A DNA stretch of 61,434 nt from Pseudomonadota bacterium (GCA_026388315.1 JAPLKA010000100.1:1-61434); one strand, 5' to 3'. Counted from the stretch's first letter, positions 44,548 through 54,700 are shown. Numbers and translations are program-made. The notes: generated from the sequence alone by a model not told the origin.

Positions 44548-45567
44548 ATGAAAAAAAACTACATCTACCATACCTACCATATTCCGAAAAAAATCCTCGT
44601 CACCGGTGGCGCGGGGTTCATCGGATCTCACCTCTGTGAGAGGCTTATCCATGATGGACATGAGGTGCTCTGTCTCGATAACTATTTTACCGGTGATAAA
44701 GCGAATATCACCCACCTGATGAATCGCCCCGGGTTTGAAGTGATACGGCACGATGTTACAGAGCCGGTTCTCTTGGAGGTAGACTGGGTATTCAACCTTG
44801 CATGCCCTGCAAGTCCCATCCATTACCAGTATAACCCTGTGAAGACCATAAAGGTAAATGTCCTTGGCGCCCTTAACATGCTTGGCCTTGCAAAGCGGGT
44901 AAAAGCTCGAATCCTGCAGGCATCAACCAGTGAGGTGTATGGTGACCCCGATGTCCATCCCCAGGAGGAGGCATACTGGGGGAACGTAAACCCCATAGGG
45001 AAAAGGAGCTGCTATGATGAGGGAAAAAGAGTGGCAGAAACCCTCTTTTTCGACTATCTGAGGCAGAACAAGGTAGACATTAAGGTAGTTCGTATATTCA
45101 ACACCTATGGCCCCAGGATGAGACCCGACGATGGCCGTGTGGTAAGTAACTTTATCGTTCAGGCACTAAACAATGAACCCATTACAATATACGGTGATGG
45201 CTCCCAGACACGTTCGTTCTGCTATATCGATGACATGATAGATGGGATGATACGGATGATGGACTACGAAACAGAGGAGCATACCCGCGAACATGCTTAT
45301 ACGAAACAGTGCCTTTCCGGGTTCCCTGGTCCTGTAAATCTCGGCAACCCATATGAGGTTTCTATTTTGTCCATTGCCCGGAGGGTTGTTGAAATGTCTG
45401 ATTCCAGGTCTGAAATTGTTTTCCACCCTCTCCCGGAAGATGACCCGAAGAGAAGGTGCCCTGATATCGCCAGGGCAAAGACCTTTTTGGAATGGGAACC
45501 CTTTGTGTCACTTGATAAAGGTTTGCAAAAAACAATAGAATATTTCCGCGAGAAGGGCAAAAGCTAA
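44548..45567 (+). CDS. uxs: UDP-glucuronate decarboxylase-like SDR epimerase
   Basis: 339 residues from the ATG at 44548 (an in-frame GTG at 44497 overlaps the ugd stop and could give 17 more residues). Extended SDR fold: '[20 protein letters not shown]', catalytic Y156/K160 in '[13 protein letters not shown]', '[20 protein letters not shown]'. The '[20 protein letters not shown]' block is typical of UXS enzymes that turn UDP-glucuronate into UDP-xylose. Pairing with ugd supports this. A UDP-glucuronate 4-epimerase is less likely. Confidence 0.92.
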   Translation: MKKNYIYHTYHIPKKILVTGGAGFIGSHLCERLIHDGHEVLCLDNYFTGDKANITHLMNRPGFEVIRHDVTEPVLLEVDWVFNLACPASPIHYQYNPVKTIKVNVLGALNMLGLAKRVKARILQASTSEVYGDPDVHPQEEAYWGNVNPIGKRSCYDEGKRVAETLFFDYLRQNKVDIKVVRIFNTYGPRMRPDDGRVVSNFIVQALNNEPITIYGDGSQTRSFCYIDDMIDGMIRMMDYETEEHTREHAYTKQCLSGFPGPVNLGNPYEVSILSIARRVVEMSDSRSEIVFHPLPEDDPKRRCPDIARAKTFLEWEPFVSLDKGLQKTIEYFREKGKS

Positions 45568-45604
45568 ACAATGGAAAAAGACTGAAGGTGTGGGGTGATC
45601 GCTT

Positions 45605-45841
45605 ATAACAAAGAGAGAGGATGAATTAATACAGGCCGGATGGGAAAAGCGCTTTGTTGCCTCTGAGCCAAGGCTTACCGAGATGGTTGAAATGTATAAG
45701 GAGATTGGTTTTGAAGTTCATCTTGAGCCCTTACCTCCAAAAGAGGAGATGGATGCGCAAAGCTGTGAAGAGAGCGGATGCACAGCCTGTTTTGATGTTG
45801 ACAGGGAACGGTACAGGATCATATTTACCAAACAAACTTGA
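45605..45841 (+). CDS. conserved-looking 78-aa protein with no canonical start codon
   Basis: A frame open from 45599 to the TGA at 45841 encodes ITKREDELIQAGWEKRFVAS, then EPRLTEMVEMYKEIGFEVHL, and ends CTACFDVDRERYRIIFTK. It has the feel of a small conserved cytoplasmic protein found in deltaproteobacteria (from memory, not checked). There is no ATG, GTG or TTG before codon 27; the first ATG (45683) would remove a third of the protein. Either ATA (45605) is used, with GGGGTG upstream, or a one-base change separates it from the GTG at 45595. It follows the UXS gene closely. Confidence 0.55.
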   Translation: MTKREDELIQAGWEKRFVASEPRLTEMVEMYKEIGFEVHLEPLPPKEEMDAQSCEESGCTACFDVDRERYRIIFTKQT

Positions 45842-45905
45842 AGTCAGTGAACAGTAAGCAGTAAGCAGTGAATAGTAAGCAGTGAATAGTGAATAGTGAA
45901 TAGCA
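45841..45905. repeat. GTGAATAGT/GCAGTAA heptamer array
   Basis: About nine heptamers, mixing AGTGAAT and AGTAAGC forms (AGTGAACAGTAAGCAGTAAG and on). It separates the small start-less gene from the methyltransferase gene. Frames through it are chance. Confidence 0.75.
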
Positions 45906-45956
45906 AGAAACAAGAATCGTATCCTTGCCGAACCGGGGATAAATTAAAGGTCAGAG

Positions 45957-46661
45957 ATGAATATTTTGAAATTATTCAGGAAGAAAAAAAAGAGAGCCGA
46001 TGATGACCCCAGGATTCGCGTAACAGAGGACATTGCACCGGAAGATTTTGTTCTCGTGAATGATCAGTCTTATATGTACAGGCAAAAGGTGCTCCCGGCA
46101 GCTTCAACCGTCGAATTCTGGGAGGAGAGCGGGCTTGTTGCCTTCCTGTCGGACAACCGTTTACTGAAAAGTGAAATTCTGGATGTCGGCTGCGGGAGCG
46201 GGGAAATAGACATCATTATCGCCACGAAGGGGTACGCTATTACAGCCGTTGACATATCACCCCTTGCAATCAACATGGCACAGGAGTATATGGGAAAATT
46301 TCCCGAATGCAAGGGGAGGATACATTTTTTAGCGGGTGATATTGAAAAAATGACATTCGAGAAAAGATTTTCCACCGCCATCATTTCACATACCCTTGAG
46401 CATGTTATCAACCCCGAAAAAATGATGGAAAAGGTTCTTACAATTCTTGAGCCGGGTTCGTATATTTTAGTGGCAGTCCCAAACAGGAAGGCATGGAATG
46501 ACAGGACGCACCTGAGATACTATAGCGAACGAAGTTTAAAAAAATTTCTTTCTCAATACTCTCTTGAATTGGAAACCAGGATTGATAAGGTTGAAAAAAT
46601 GATTTACTGTGTACTGAAAAAACCCGTTACGAACAGCACGTCACACATCACGCCTTCTTGA
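45957..46661 (+). CDS. class I SAM-dependent methyltransferase
   Basis: 234 residues. Motif I 'ILDVGCGSGEIDIIIATKG', acidic 'AVDISPLAINMAQEY' end of strand 2, 'LAGDIEKMTFEKRF', and 'ISHTLEHVINPEKMMEKVL' form a complete Methyltransf_11-type fold. The first 45 residues are basic and lack homology. Similar proteins methylate small molecules, quinones or sugars; the nearby nucleotide-sugar genes make a polysaccharide-linked role possible, but this is not shown. It converges on the zinc-ribbon gene with 14 bp overlap. Confidence 0.88.
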   Translation: MNILKLFRKKKKRADDDPRIRVTEDIAPEDFVLVNDQSYMYRQKVLPAASTVEFWEESGLVAFLSDNRLLKSEILDVGCGSGEIDIIIATKGYAITAVDISPLAINMAQEYMGKFPECKGRIHFLAGDIEKMTFEKRFSTAIISHTLEHVINPEKMMEKVLTILEPGSYILVAVPNRKAWNDRTHLRYYSERSLKKFLSQYSLELETRIDKVEKMIYCVLKKPVTNSTSHITPS

Positions 46662-46926
46662 ACAGGTCTTTCCATAATCCTTCTGCTGCTTCTTTTTCCG
46701 ATTTCTTTGCTTCAGCATTATTAAACCTGAAATAATCGCAGTAATTTGCACGGTCTCTATCCTTCACATAATCTGCCTGAGATTCCCTGCATTTATTGGC
46801 CTTGCCTTCGTCATAAAACACGCAGTTCAGACACACGTGGAGATCAAATCTGCAGTGAGGACATTCGTCCTTGAAAAATATCGATTCTGCCTCAATGATG
46901 TTCTTGCACTTGTGGCACCTTTTCAT
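46648..46926 (-). CDS. Cys-rich zinc-ribbon protein
   Basis: 92 residues: CHKCKN...CPHCRFDLHVCLNC, then C..., C near residues 50 and 65 (NKCRESQADY, NYCDYFRF). Two CxxC pairs form a zinc ribbon, and the later Cys set resembles a second site. This is a conserved hypothetical of unknown job. Its ATG overlaps the HAD phosphatase stop by 4 bp, so the two are coupled. Confidence 0.8.
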   Translation of the reverse strand: MKRCHKCKNIIEAESIFFKDECPHCRFDLHVCLNCVFYDEGKANKCRESQADYVKDRDRANYCDYFRFNNAEAKKSEKEAAEGLWKDLFKKA

Positions 46927-47579
46927 ACTTTATCAAGGAGTTCCTTCAAATTGTATATTACATGGCCATTGTTTTTTACCGGTCCCCGATACCTGACACC
47001 GGATCCCTGACTATCCAGGTAATATGCCTCAATTCCCAGACTCAACGGAGCGTCGAAATCAAAGACAGGATGGTCGCCCACATGGACAATCTCCGAAGGC
47101 GATATGTTTAATGTCCCGCATAACCTTTTATAAAATTCCGCTCCTTTTTTAACCATTCCATAATCTGTTGTAGCAGAAACAACATGAGTGAAAAAGTGTG
47201 TCAGGTCAGCATAGTGAAGTTCTTTTTCCACAAATATCCGTGCAGCATTGGAAGCCACAATTAATGTGTATTTTTTGCTCAGGGTATTGAGCACATCCCT
47301 TGCGTGGGGTAATAGTTCGATATGCGATTCGAACCTTTTGAGAAGTTCATGTGTGGATACGGGGAGATCAAATTTTTCCAACCAGTATTGAATTTCATAC
47401 CAGAGTATATTGCCATCCCCAATTCCCCTGTATTTATTGATGATAAACTCCTTTGCTTCATTGAGGGGCACCGAATATTTTTTAGCATACTCTTCCGGGA
47501 TGCCCTGGTTCCACACTGCATCACCATATCTTGCATCCACGAGCGTTCCGTCGAGGTCAAAAGAGATTACTTTCTTCAT
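46923..47579 (-). CDS. HAD-superfamily phosphatase
   Basis: 218 residues from the ATG at 47579 (the longer open frame upstream runs through the divergent kinase gene and is not used). HAD motif I is 'ISFDLDGTLVD' (D8, D10), motif II 'LIVASNAARIF' (Ser/Asn), motif III Lys in 'MVKKGAEFYKRL' and motif IV 'EIVHVGDHPVFDFDAP'. A helical cap lies between motifs I and II, as in subfamily IA. Substrate unknown. It is divergent from the PAS histidine kinase with about 100 bp between. Confidence 0.9.
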   Translation of the reverse strand: MKKVISFDLDGTLVDARYGDAVWNQGIPEEYAKKYSVPLNEAKEFIINKYRGIGDGNILWYEIQYWLEKFDLPVSTHELLKRFESHIELLPHARDVLNTLSKKYTLIVASNAARIFVEKELHYADLTHFFTHVVSATTDYGMVKKGAEFYKRLCGTLNISPSEIVHVGDHPVFDFDAPLSLGIEAYYLDSQGSGVRYRGPVKNNGHVIYNLKELLDKV

Positions 47580-47685
47580 GGCGACTATTATAACACCGAT
47601 TGAAGCAATTTTCGATTCCCAATTTTCAATTTGCGATTTATAATCCTTTGCGTTAATGTATAAGAATGATTGAGAGGTTAAAGAA

Positions 47686-48873
47686 TTGGAAGAAGAAAAG
47701 ATAAAGAGCGAATTGAATTCAACCTGCGATGTCTCTGTTGTATGTGCACCGGTGGAAGATGCGTTGAAATCATCGGAAACGCTGTACCAGACCATTTTTG
47801 AAAATACCGGTACGGCCACTATTATCGGTGAAGACGATACCACTATTTCTCTGGCAAATACCACCTTTGAGAGGCTTTCCGGATACTCGAAGGAAGAACT
47901 GGAAGGCAAGAAAAGCTGGACAGAATTCATAGAGAAACATGACCTTGAAAAAATGCTCAACTATCATCATATTCGGAGGATCAAACCCGATGCTGTACCA
48001 AAGAACTACGAGCTGAAGTTTATAAACAGGAGAGGGGAGATACATGACATTTACATAACGGTAGACGTTATTCCCGGAACGTATAAAAGTGTTCTGTCCT
48101 TTATGGATATAACAGATCTTAAAAATGCCGGGAGGGAGGTTCGTAGGCTCAACGAAGGACTCGAAAAACGGGTGTTGGAAAGAACGGCCCAGCTTGAGGC
48201 TGCAAACAGAGAGCTTGAAGCCTTTTCCTATTCTGTGTCCCACGACTTGAGGACGCCGCTCATCACCATTGAAGGCTTTATCCGCCTGCTCCTTAAAAGA
48301 TATTCACCGCAGCTTGATGAGAAGGGACAACAGTTTCTCAATGCTATTCAAAAAAGCACGAAGCAGATGGGGCAACTCATTAATGATCTCCTTGCCCTGT
48401 CACGCCTCAAGCGTCAGGAATGCAATGTGGCGCCGATAGATATGGGAGAGCTCTCTAAGACAGTATTCTCAGAGCTCAAAATGATTAATCCCGGAAGGAA
48501 ATTGAAATTTATCGCTGAGGAGTTCCCCCGTACTCATGGAGATGCCTCGCTCATGCATCAGGTATTTATGAATCTTCTCTCAAATGCTATTAAATTCAGC
48601 CGGAAACGTGACGTTGCCATCATAAAGGTTGGCGGATTCGAGGGAAAAGACGAAAACACATACTTTGTCAAAGATAATGGTGTTGGATTTGACATGCAGG
48701 AAGCCGACAAACTTTTCGGTGTTTTTCAGAGGTTTCACAGTGCCGACGAATACGAGGGGACAGGCATCGGCCTTGCCATTGTTCAGCGGATAATTACCCG
48801 CCATGGTGGAAGGGTGTGGGCTGAAGGAAAGGTGGACGAAGGGGCGACCTTTTATTTCACACTGCCAAGGTAA
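47686..48873 (+). CDS. PAS-domain sensor histidine kinase
   Basis: 395 residues, starting at TTG with GAGAGGTT upstream. PAS domain at about residues 30-145, a coiled linker, HisKA with H186 in 'SVSHDLRTPLITIEGF', and HATPase_c with N box 'HQVFMNLLSNAIKFS', G1 'VKDNGVGFDM' and G2 'GTGIGLAIVQRIITRHGG'. No membrane segments, so it is a cytoplasmic sensor; no response regulator is adjacent. This form is close to bacteriophytochrome-like and KaiC-interacting kinases in its kinase core. Signal unknown. Confidence 0.93.
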   Translation: MEEEKIKSELNSTCDVSVVCAPVEDALKSSETLYQTIFENTGTATIIGEDDTTISLANTTFERLSGYSKEELEGKKSWTEFIEKHDLEKMLNYHHIRRIKPDAVPKNYELKFINRRGEIHDIYITVDVIPGTYKSVLSFMDITDLKNAGREVRRLNEGLEKRVLERTAQLEAANRELEAFSYSVSHDLRTPLITIEGFIRLLLKRYSPQLDEKGQQFLNAIQKSTKQMGQLINDLLALSRLKRQECNVAPIDMGELSKTVFSELKMINPGRKLKFIAEEFPRTHGDASLMHQVFMNLLSNAIKFSRKRDVAIIKVGGFEGKDENTYFVKDNGVGFDMQEADKLFGVFQRFHSADEYEGTGIGLAIVQRIITRHGGRVWAEGKVDEGATFYFTLPR

Positions 48874-49000
48874 GGGGTCAAGGGGTCGAGGGTTCAAGGG
48901 GAAGGGCCGAAACAATGGTGATAAACATGTGAAAACGTTTGGTGTTCGGTGCTGGGCATGGAAACGGTGTCTGGCGACAAAGAGCCGAAAACCCGGTAGC

Positions 49001-49018
49001 CGCAGGCTTTAGCCTGCG
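49001..49018. terminator. hairpin after the histidine kinase gene
   Basis: CGCAGGCT-TT-AGCCTGCG, a perfect 8-bp inverted repeat, followed by a T-rich stretch (TTAGTTATTTTAT). It could serve as a terminator for the kinase transcript. The motif GCAGGCTTTAGCCTGC is also a common intergenic palindrome in related genomes, so it may be a repeat. Confidence 0.5.
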
Positions 49019-49109
49019 TGTTAGTTATTTTATCGATGATTTTTTTAACTTAATCTGCTAAAATCAAACAAGTACTGACGTAGAATAAATACTCTAAGGG
49101 GAGGTATGT

Positions 49110-49211
49110 ATGGCAGGAAAGGAAAAACCAAAAGGTGAAGTTAAAAAGGCTCCTGCAAAATCGCTGAAGGAGAAGAGAAAAGAGAAAAAAGAGAAGGCAA
49201 AAAACAAATAG
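49110..49211 (+). CDS. 33-aa Lys-rich basic peptide
   Basis: ATG at 49110 follows GGGGAGGTATGT, an excellent ribosome binding site. The product (MAGKEKPKGEVKKAPAKSLK then EKRKEKKEKAKNK) is about half Lys, with Glu and Ala: unstructured, nucleic-acid- or ribosome-binding in character. Small proteins of this kind occur next to core genes in deltaproteobacteria (memory, unchecked). It lies 77 bp ahead of adk in the same direction. Function unknown. Confidence 0.65.
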   Translation: MAGKEKPKGEVKKAPAKSLKEKRKEKKEKAKNK

Positions 49212-49288
49212 GCAATAATTTTAAGGAAGCCTGAAAACTTTTTAGTGCAGCACCATTCAAAAAGAATTTCTCAAAAGGAGGATATGCG

Positions 49289-49933
49289 ATGAGAATTGTT
49301 TTATTGGGCGCCCCTGGTGCCGGAAAAGGCACAGTGGCTAAACAACTGACGGATTATGATGGCTCAGTACAGATTTCGACCGGTGATATTTTACGGAATG
49401 CCGTTAAGGCCGGGACAGAACTCGGCAAAACAGCAAAGGGTTTTATGGAACGGGGCGAACTTGTTCCTGATCAACTTATCATGGATATTATGGAGGCAAG
49501 GCTGAAAGACCCTGATTGTCAGAAGGGATTCCTGCTTGATGGCTTTCCGAGAACAATTCCGCAGGCAGAGGCTTTGAAGAAATTGCTCGCCAAACTGAAC
49601 ATAAAACTGGACCGGGTCATTAATCTCGATGTTCCGAAAGATGTTATTCTCGACAGGCTTACCACAAGAAGAACCTGTTCAAATGCTGATTGTCAGGAGA
49701 TATACAATATCAAAAGCAAACCGCCAAAGACAGATGGAACCTGCTTCAAATGCGGTTCACAGGCGATACAGCGTGCAGATGAAACGGAAGAGGCCATTAC
49801 AAAAAGGCTCGAAACTTACAATGAAAAGACATCCCCTCTCACCAATTTCTATGAGAAAGAGGGACTTCTCAAATCTATCAGCTCATTAAGCAGCGAAGAA
49901 ATTGTTGCTCAGGTCAAAGCAGCGCTAAGATAA
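49289..49933 (+). CDS. adk: adenylate kinase
   Basis: 214 residues. P-loop 'LLGAPGAGKGT' (7-15), 'ISTGDILRNAVKAGTELG', 'GFLLDGFPRTIPQAEAL' and a long LID that carries a zinc site (TCSNADC ... CFKCG). It interconverts ATP+AMP and 2 ADP. Ribosome binding site AAAGGAGGATATGCG. A long hairpin follows the gene. No secY/map neighbours are present, so it is away from the ribosomal cluster. Confidence 0.97.
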   Translation: MRIVLLGAPGAGKGTVAKQLTDYDGSVQISTGDILRNAVKAGTELGKTAKGFMERGELVPDQLIMDIMEARLKDPDCQKGFLLDGFPRTIPQAEALKKLLAKLNIKLDRVINLDVPKDVILDRLTTRRTCSNADCQEIYNIKSKPPKTDGTCFKCGSQAIQRADETEEAITKRLETYNEKTSPLTNFYEKEGLLKSISSLSSEEIVAQVKAALR

Positions 49934-49943
49934 AATCCAGCCC

Positions 49944-50009
49944 TTAGCTCTCAGCAGTCAGCATTCAGCTTTTTTAAAAAAGGTAGAGAGGCTGATTGCT
50001 GAAAGCTAA
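49944..50009 (+). terminator. long hairpin after adk
   Basis: Arms 49944-49962 (TTAGCTCTCAGCAGTCAGC) and 49991-50009 pair at 17 of 19 positions; the loop holds TTTTTTAAAAAA. It starts 10 bp after the adk stop and is likely part of its termination region. No clean T-run follows the right arm, so it may also be a dispersed inverted repeat. Confidence 0.5.
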
Positions 50010-50099
50010 TCCTTAGTACGCCATCCACATCCACTGTAGCCTTTTCTCTATTCTCCACTGTTTGAATCTCAGGAAGATTTTTTAGTATTAAGCCGACTT

Positions 50100-50338
50100 C
50101 CTCTTATTTTTGACCGCACCTCAAAAACTGTACAGGCCACTATGTTAGTCTTCCGGCTTTCAAGGCAAGCCTATACCCTAAGGAACTGTGCGGTCTGATC
50201 GTGTTGTATTCCATTCTCCAATTTTCTATCAATACCTTTGCCACAAGAAGTGTGGTAAATATCTCACCATCCAGAAGCTCATCTCTCAGTTTCCCGTTGA
50301 ATGATTCGACGTAGCCGTCTTGGTCTGTTTTTCTGCTT
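50100..50338 (-). mobile_element. IS3-family remnant, transposase C-terminus only
   Basis: The frame at 50140-50338 encodes the end of an IS3-type OrfB integrase core: 'DQDGYVESFNGKLRDE' (with the last Glu of the DDE triad), then 'IENWRMEYNTIRPHSSLGYR'. The first two Asp residues and everything 5' are missing. The right end of the element may extend to about 50100 (CTGTACAGGCCAC). It overlaps the 3' end of the efflux channel gene in another frame, so the IS landed there and then decayed. Confidence 0.8.
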
Positions 50339-51719
50339 CCGTAACCCATCCGCCCCCCATTGCCTTATAGATATTCACGAGGGCCACCAGGTTGCCTCCC
50401 CGTGTCTGCACTACACTCAATTCAGAGGGGAAGAGCTGCGCCTCTGCATAAAGAACATTAAGGTAGGGCGCATATCCCCCCGTATACTGAAGCCGGGCGA
50501 GACGGGCATATTCCTTGTATGAGGCAACCTTCTTCTGCTCTGCCGAAAGCTGTTCCCCCAGTTTCTGACTCGAAATCAGGGCATTCTCAACATCGGCAAA
50601 GGCCTTCTGGATCGTCTGTTCATAGGTGATGATCGCTGCCCTCTGGCCTGCCTCCGCCCCTCTCACCTGACCTTCGATATTGCTTGCTGTAAAGATGGGA
50701 CCAATGAAGGAGCCGCCGTAATTCCAGGTGTTGCTTGGCCCTCTGAAGAGGTCGGAAAGATTGGTGCTTGATCCGCCGTAGGCGCCGGTCAGGGATATGG
50801 ACGGAAAGTAGAGGGCCTTTGCTGCCCCTATCTGGGCATTGGCAGCAATCAGATTCTGTTCCGCCTGGAGGATATCAGGACGACGTTCGAGCAGTTCCGA
50901 GGGAAGCCCCGCAGGGATTGCCGGCATGGCAAGCTCATGAAGCTGCTTACCCCGGGGCATAGGGCCCGGGTTGCGACCGAGAAGAACCGAAAGGGCATTC
51001 TCTGTAGTCACGATCTGGCTCTCAATCTGGGGTATTGTCGCTGCAGCGGTTTCATATTGGGTGCGGGCCTGTTCAACTACCATAAGAGAGACCTGGCCGT
51101 ATTTATATTGCAGTTCGAAAAGTTTTACCGATTCGGAGTAGGTGGCAAGGGTCCGTTTTGCGATTACAAGCTGTTCATCAAGGGCACGGAGATTAATATA
51201 GGATGAAGCGACCTCGGCGACAAGGGACAGGACGATGCCCCTCCTTGCCTCCTCGCTTGCCAGCACATTGGCCCGTGCCGCCTCGGTCAATCTCCTGATC
51301 TTACCCCAGAGATCAATCTCCCAGGTGGCGCCCCCGAGTATCTGGAGGCTGGCAGAGGGATTATTGTACAGCACAGGTTGCGAGTTGGTCCCTGAAAGGC
51401 GTTGGTTGGAACCGGTCCCGTTGTAATTGAGCTGGGGGAAAAGGCTCGACCTGGTGGTCATGAGGATGCCTGCAGCCTGTTCAACCCGGGCAGCGGCAAT
51501 CTTCACATCCTTGTTGTTGAGAAGGGCCTCGGTGATGAGCTGGTCAAGGACCGGATCGCGAAACTGTTTCCACCACTCTGTATTGGCAGTCCGGGCAGTC
51601 TCGGCCGGTTCGTATCTGAAGGCCGTCGGCGTGTCAATGCGGGGCCGAAGATAGTCAGGGCCGATTGCGCAGCCGACGAAAGACAGGGCAATTATAGAAA
51701 CGATCAGTATTCGGTTCAT
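50286..51719 (-). CDS. RND efflux outer-membrane channel (OprM/NodT type)
   Basis: 477 residues from the ATG at 51719 with GGAGGGC upstream. Signal peptide with lipobox (LSFVGC, lipid-anchored Cys near residue 16), then the duplicated TolC-like helix/strand pattern ('NTEWWKQFRDPVLDQLITEA', 'RRPDILQAEQNLIAANAQIG', 'ALVNIYKAMGGGW'). It completes the tripartite pump with the two upstream genes, 1 bp after the pump stop. Past MGGGW the last residues (TEAEKQTKTATSNHSTGN) are read partly through IS3 sequence in another frame, so the native C-terminus has been replaced. Confidence 0.93.
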   Translation of the reverse strand: MNRILIVSIIALSFVGCAIGPDYLRPRIDTPTAFRYEPAETARTANTEWWKQFRDPVLDQLITEALLNNKDVKIAAARVEQAAGILMTTRSSLFPQLNYNGTGSNQRLSGTNSQPVLYNNPSASLQILGGATWEIDLWGKIRRLTEAARANVLASEEARRGIVLSLVAEVASSYINLRALDEQLVIAKRTLATYSESVKLFELQYKYGQVSLMVVEQARTQYETAAATIPQIESQIVTTENALSVLLGRNPGPMPRGKQLHELAMPAIPAGLPSELLERRPDILQAEQNLIAANAQIGAAKALYFPSISLTGAYGGSSTNLSDLFRGPSNTWNYGGSFIGPIFTASNIEGQVRGAEAGQRAAIITYEQTIQKAFADVENALISSQKLGEQLSAEQKKVASYKEYARLARLQYTGGYAPYLNVLYAEAQLFPSELSVVQTRGGNLVALVNIYKAMGGGWVTEAEKQTKTATSNHSTGN

Positions 51720-51720
51720 A

Positions 51721-54700
51721 TTATTTGCCCTCCTCGGTTGTGTATGGTTTAGGAGCCGGAGGTTCCCCTTCGGAAATTGCCTTCTTCTTCTTTTCAGAAC
51801 CTTCAGCGAGCCGGTCAAAGAGGTAGAAGAAGAGGGGCACATAGAGCATGGCCAGAGTTGCCTCGCCGATCATGCCGCCCATGATGCCGGTGCCTATGGA
51901 GTGACGGGCATTCGCGCCGGCCCCCGTTGCCAGGGCCAGAGGCAGCACACCCAGAATAAAGGCCAGGGATGTCATAATAATAGGCCGGAGCCGCTCCTCG
52001 CCTGCCTTTATGGTGGCATCCATGATCGAGAGTCCCTGCTTGCGGAGCTCGACCGCAAAGGTTACCCGCAAGACCGCGTTCTTGGCCCCAAGTCCAATCA
52101 ACACGAGGAGTCCGATCTGAAAATAGACATCGTTTTCAAGACCCCGCAGCCAGTTAAACATGAGAGCGCCGAGAATGCCGAAAGGCACCGCGGTCATGAC
52201 GGAACCGGGAAGAGTCCACGACTCGAACTGGGCGGCCAGTATAAGAAAAACGATGATGAGACCGAATGCAAAAGCTGCTGTAGAGGTTCCACCCGATTTC
52301 TTTTCCTCGTAGGCCATACCTGACCACGCAAAGTCATAGCCTTTGGGAAGCACCTCCTTCGCCACCTCCTCTATTGCCTTGATTGCACTTCCGGAGCTAT
52401 GCCCCGGCGCAGCGCCGCCCGTGATCTGGGCAGCAGGAAAACCATTGAAATGAGGAAGGAAGTCGGGGCCTGTGATATAACGGGTTGTCACAAGGGCCGA
52501 CAGGGGTACCATCTGGCCATTACTCGACCTCGTGTAAAGCCTTGTGATATCGGAAGGTTTACGCCGGAAAGGGGCGTCCGATTGTAGGACCACGTTCCAT
52601 ACCCTGCTGTATTGGTTGAACTGACTGACCTGGATCGATCCGAACTGGGCCTGAACGGCATTGTACACATCCTCCACGGGCACGCCAAGGAGTACTGCTT
52701 TGGAACGGTCAACTTCGGCTTTCAACTGTTGCGATGCAGCGCGGAAGGTCGTATTGAGGTGAGCGAGTTCCGGCCTCGTCCGGGCTTTGGCGATAAACTG
52801 CTGGGTAATATCATCAAGCCGTTTGGGATCTCCCGCACCTTTGTCCTGAATCCAGAACTCGAATCCCCCTGTAGTGCCGATCCCGGGGATACTCGGCGGT
52901 TCGATGGGGATAACCACTCCCGTATCTATCGCCCGCGCCTTGGCGGCAATATCCCGCACTACTGCGCCGGCGCTCTCTTTTTGAGCCCGTTCTTTTGTAG
53001 AATACCGTTTCTTGAAGTCTTTAAAGGTCACAAAAAAGGTCGCCACGTTCGGTTTGTATTGACCGTCAATGATACTGAAGCCGTTGAGGATGGTTCGATG
53101 GGCCACTGCCGGATTCTTTGCAAGCAGCTCATCCACCTTGGCTGTCGTCTGAGACGTTCGTTGCATGCTTGCCGCGTCGGGCATCATCACCTGGATAAAC
53201 ATGTAACCTTGGTCCTCATTAGGCACAAAACTGGTCGGGATGCTCATGAAAAGATGAACCAGCCCCCAGATCATGAATGCGAGAAGCACAAAGGCGATGG
53301 TCATCCGTTTGATCATGAGCACCACCGCATCGCCGAACATTACGGTAAAACGGTCGAACCCCCGGTTAAACCATGCGAAGAAACGGCTGAAATATTTAAA
53401 AATGCCCCGCTCGGAGGGGACCGTATGTTTCAACATGAATCCGCACATGGCAGGACTCAGGGTAAGGGCCGTAAAACCTGAGAGAGTCACGGAGATTACG
53501 ATGGTAATAGCGAACTGCTTGTAGAGCTGTCCTGTGGTACCGGGAAGAAAGGCTGCGGGAATAAAGACCGACGCCATGACGAGCACAACCGCGATGAGGG
53601 ATGACCCGATCTCCCCCATGGCCTTGATGGTAGCTTCCTTGGGAGGAAGCCCCAGCTTGACCATGTTTCGTTCCACGTTCTCCACAACCACGATGGCATC
53701 GTCCACAACCATACCGATGGCGAGAATAATACCGAAAAGGGTGAGAAGGTTTATGGAGAATCCGAGGGCCAGCATACCGGCAAAAGTACCGATCAGAGAG
53801 ACAAAAATTGCAACGATACAGATGATGGTGGAGCGAAAACTCTGAAGAAAGAGGTAGACCACCAGAATCACGAGCAGAATGGCTTCGAACAGGGTGTGAA
53901 TAACCTCCTCGATAGAGATCTGTACGAAGTCGGTGGTATCCATGGAGACGACATATTCAATGCCGTCAGGCATAGTTGATTTCAGGTCCGCCATCACTTT
54001 TCTTACTGCCTTGGAAACCTCGATGCCGTTTGCCCCGGGCTGCTGATAGACAATGATGGGAGTGGAGGGCATTCCGTTCAGCTTATTGTCATCAATATAC
54101 TGCCTGCGGCCCACCTCGGCACGGGCAACATCCTTGACGCGGACTATGGCGGTTCCGTCAGCATCCGCCCGGAGGATAATGTTTTCGTACTCGGCAGACT
54201 GCATAAAGGGAGCCTGGGTCACCACGGGGAAGGTCAACTGCGTCTTGTCATCGCTCGGCTCCTGACCCACCTGGCCTGCCCCGAAAAGGGCATTTTGATT
54301 CGCCACAGCCCGCTGGATATCGGAAGTCGTAATGCCCAAGGAGGCCATCTTGTCCGGATTCATCCAGATGCGCATGGCCTGGTCCGGTACGCCGGGGATC
54401 GCCGCCTGTCCAGCCCCGTTCACCCTCTTAATTGCGTCGAGGACGTAGACGTTGGTATAGTTCGTCACATACTCTGGACTGTAGCGGCCATCCTTATTGT
54501 AGAGAGAGACAACCATCAGAGGGCTGGCAGATTTTTTCTGAACCGAGACCCCGTACTGAGTCACCGTCTGGGGGAGCTGCGGCGTGGCAAGAGCGACTCG
54601 GTTCTGCACCAGCACCTGAGCCATATCCGGGTCGGTGTCCAGAGTAAAATAGACCGTAATCGTCATTTGACCGGTATTGGAACTGACAGAGGTCATGTAA

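Noticed and set aside
47580-47960. N-terminal extension of the HAD phosphatase (127 codons)
   Set aside because: It runs antisense through the start of the histidine kinase and has no domain; HAD motif I begins right after the ATG at 47579.
52612-53481. 289-codon plus-strand ORF
   Set aside because: Antisense of the RND transporter, rich in His/Arg as expected from a shadow frame.
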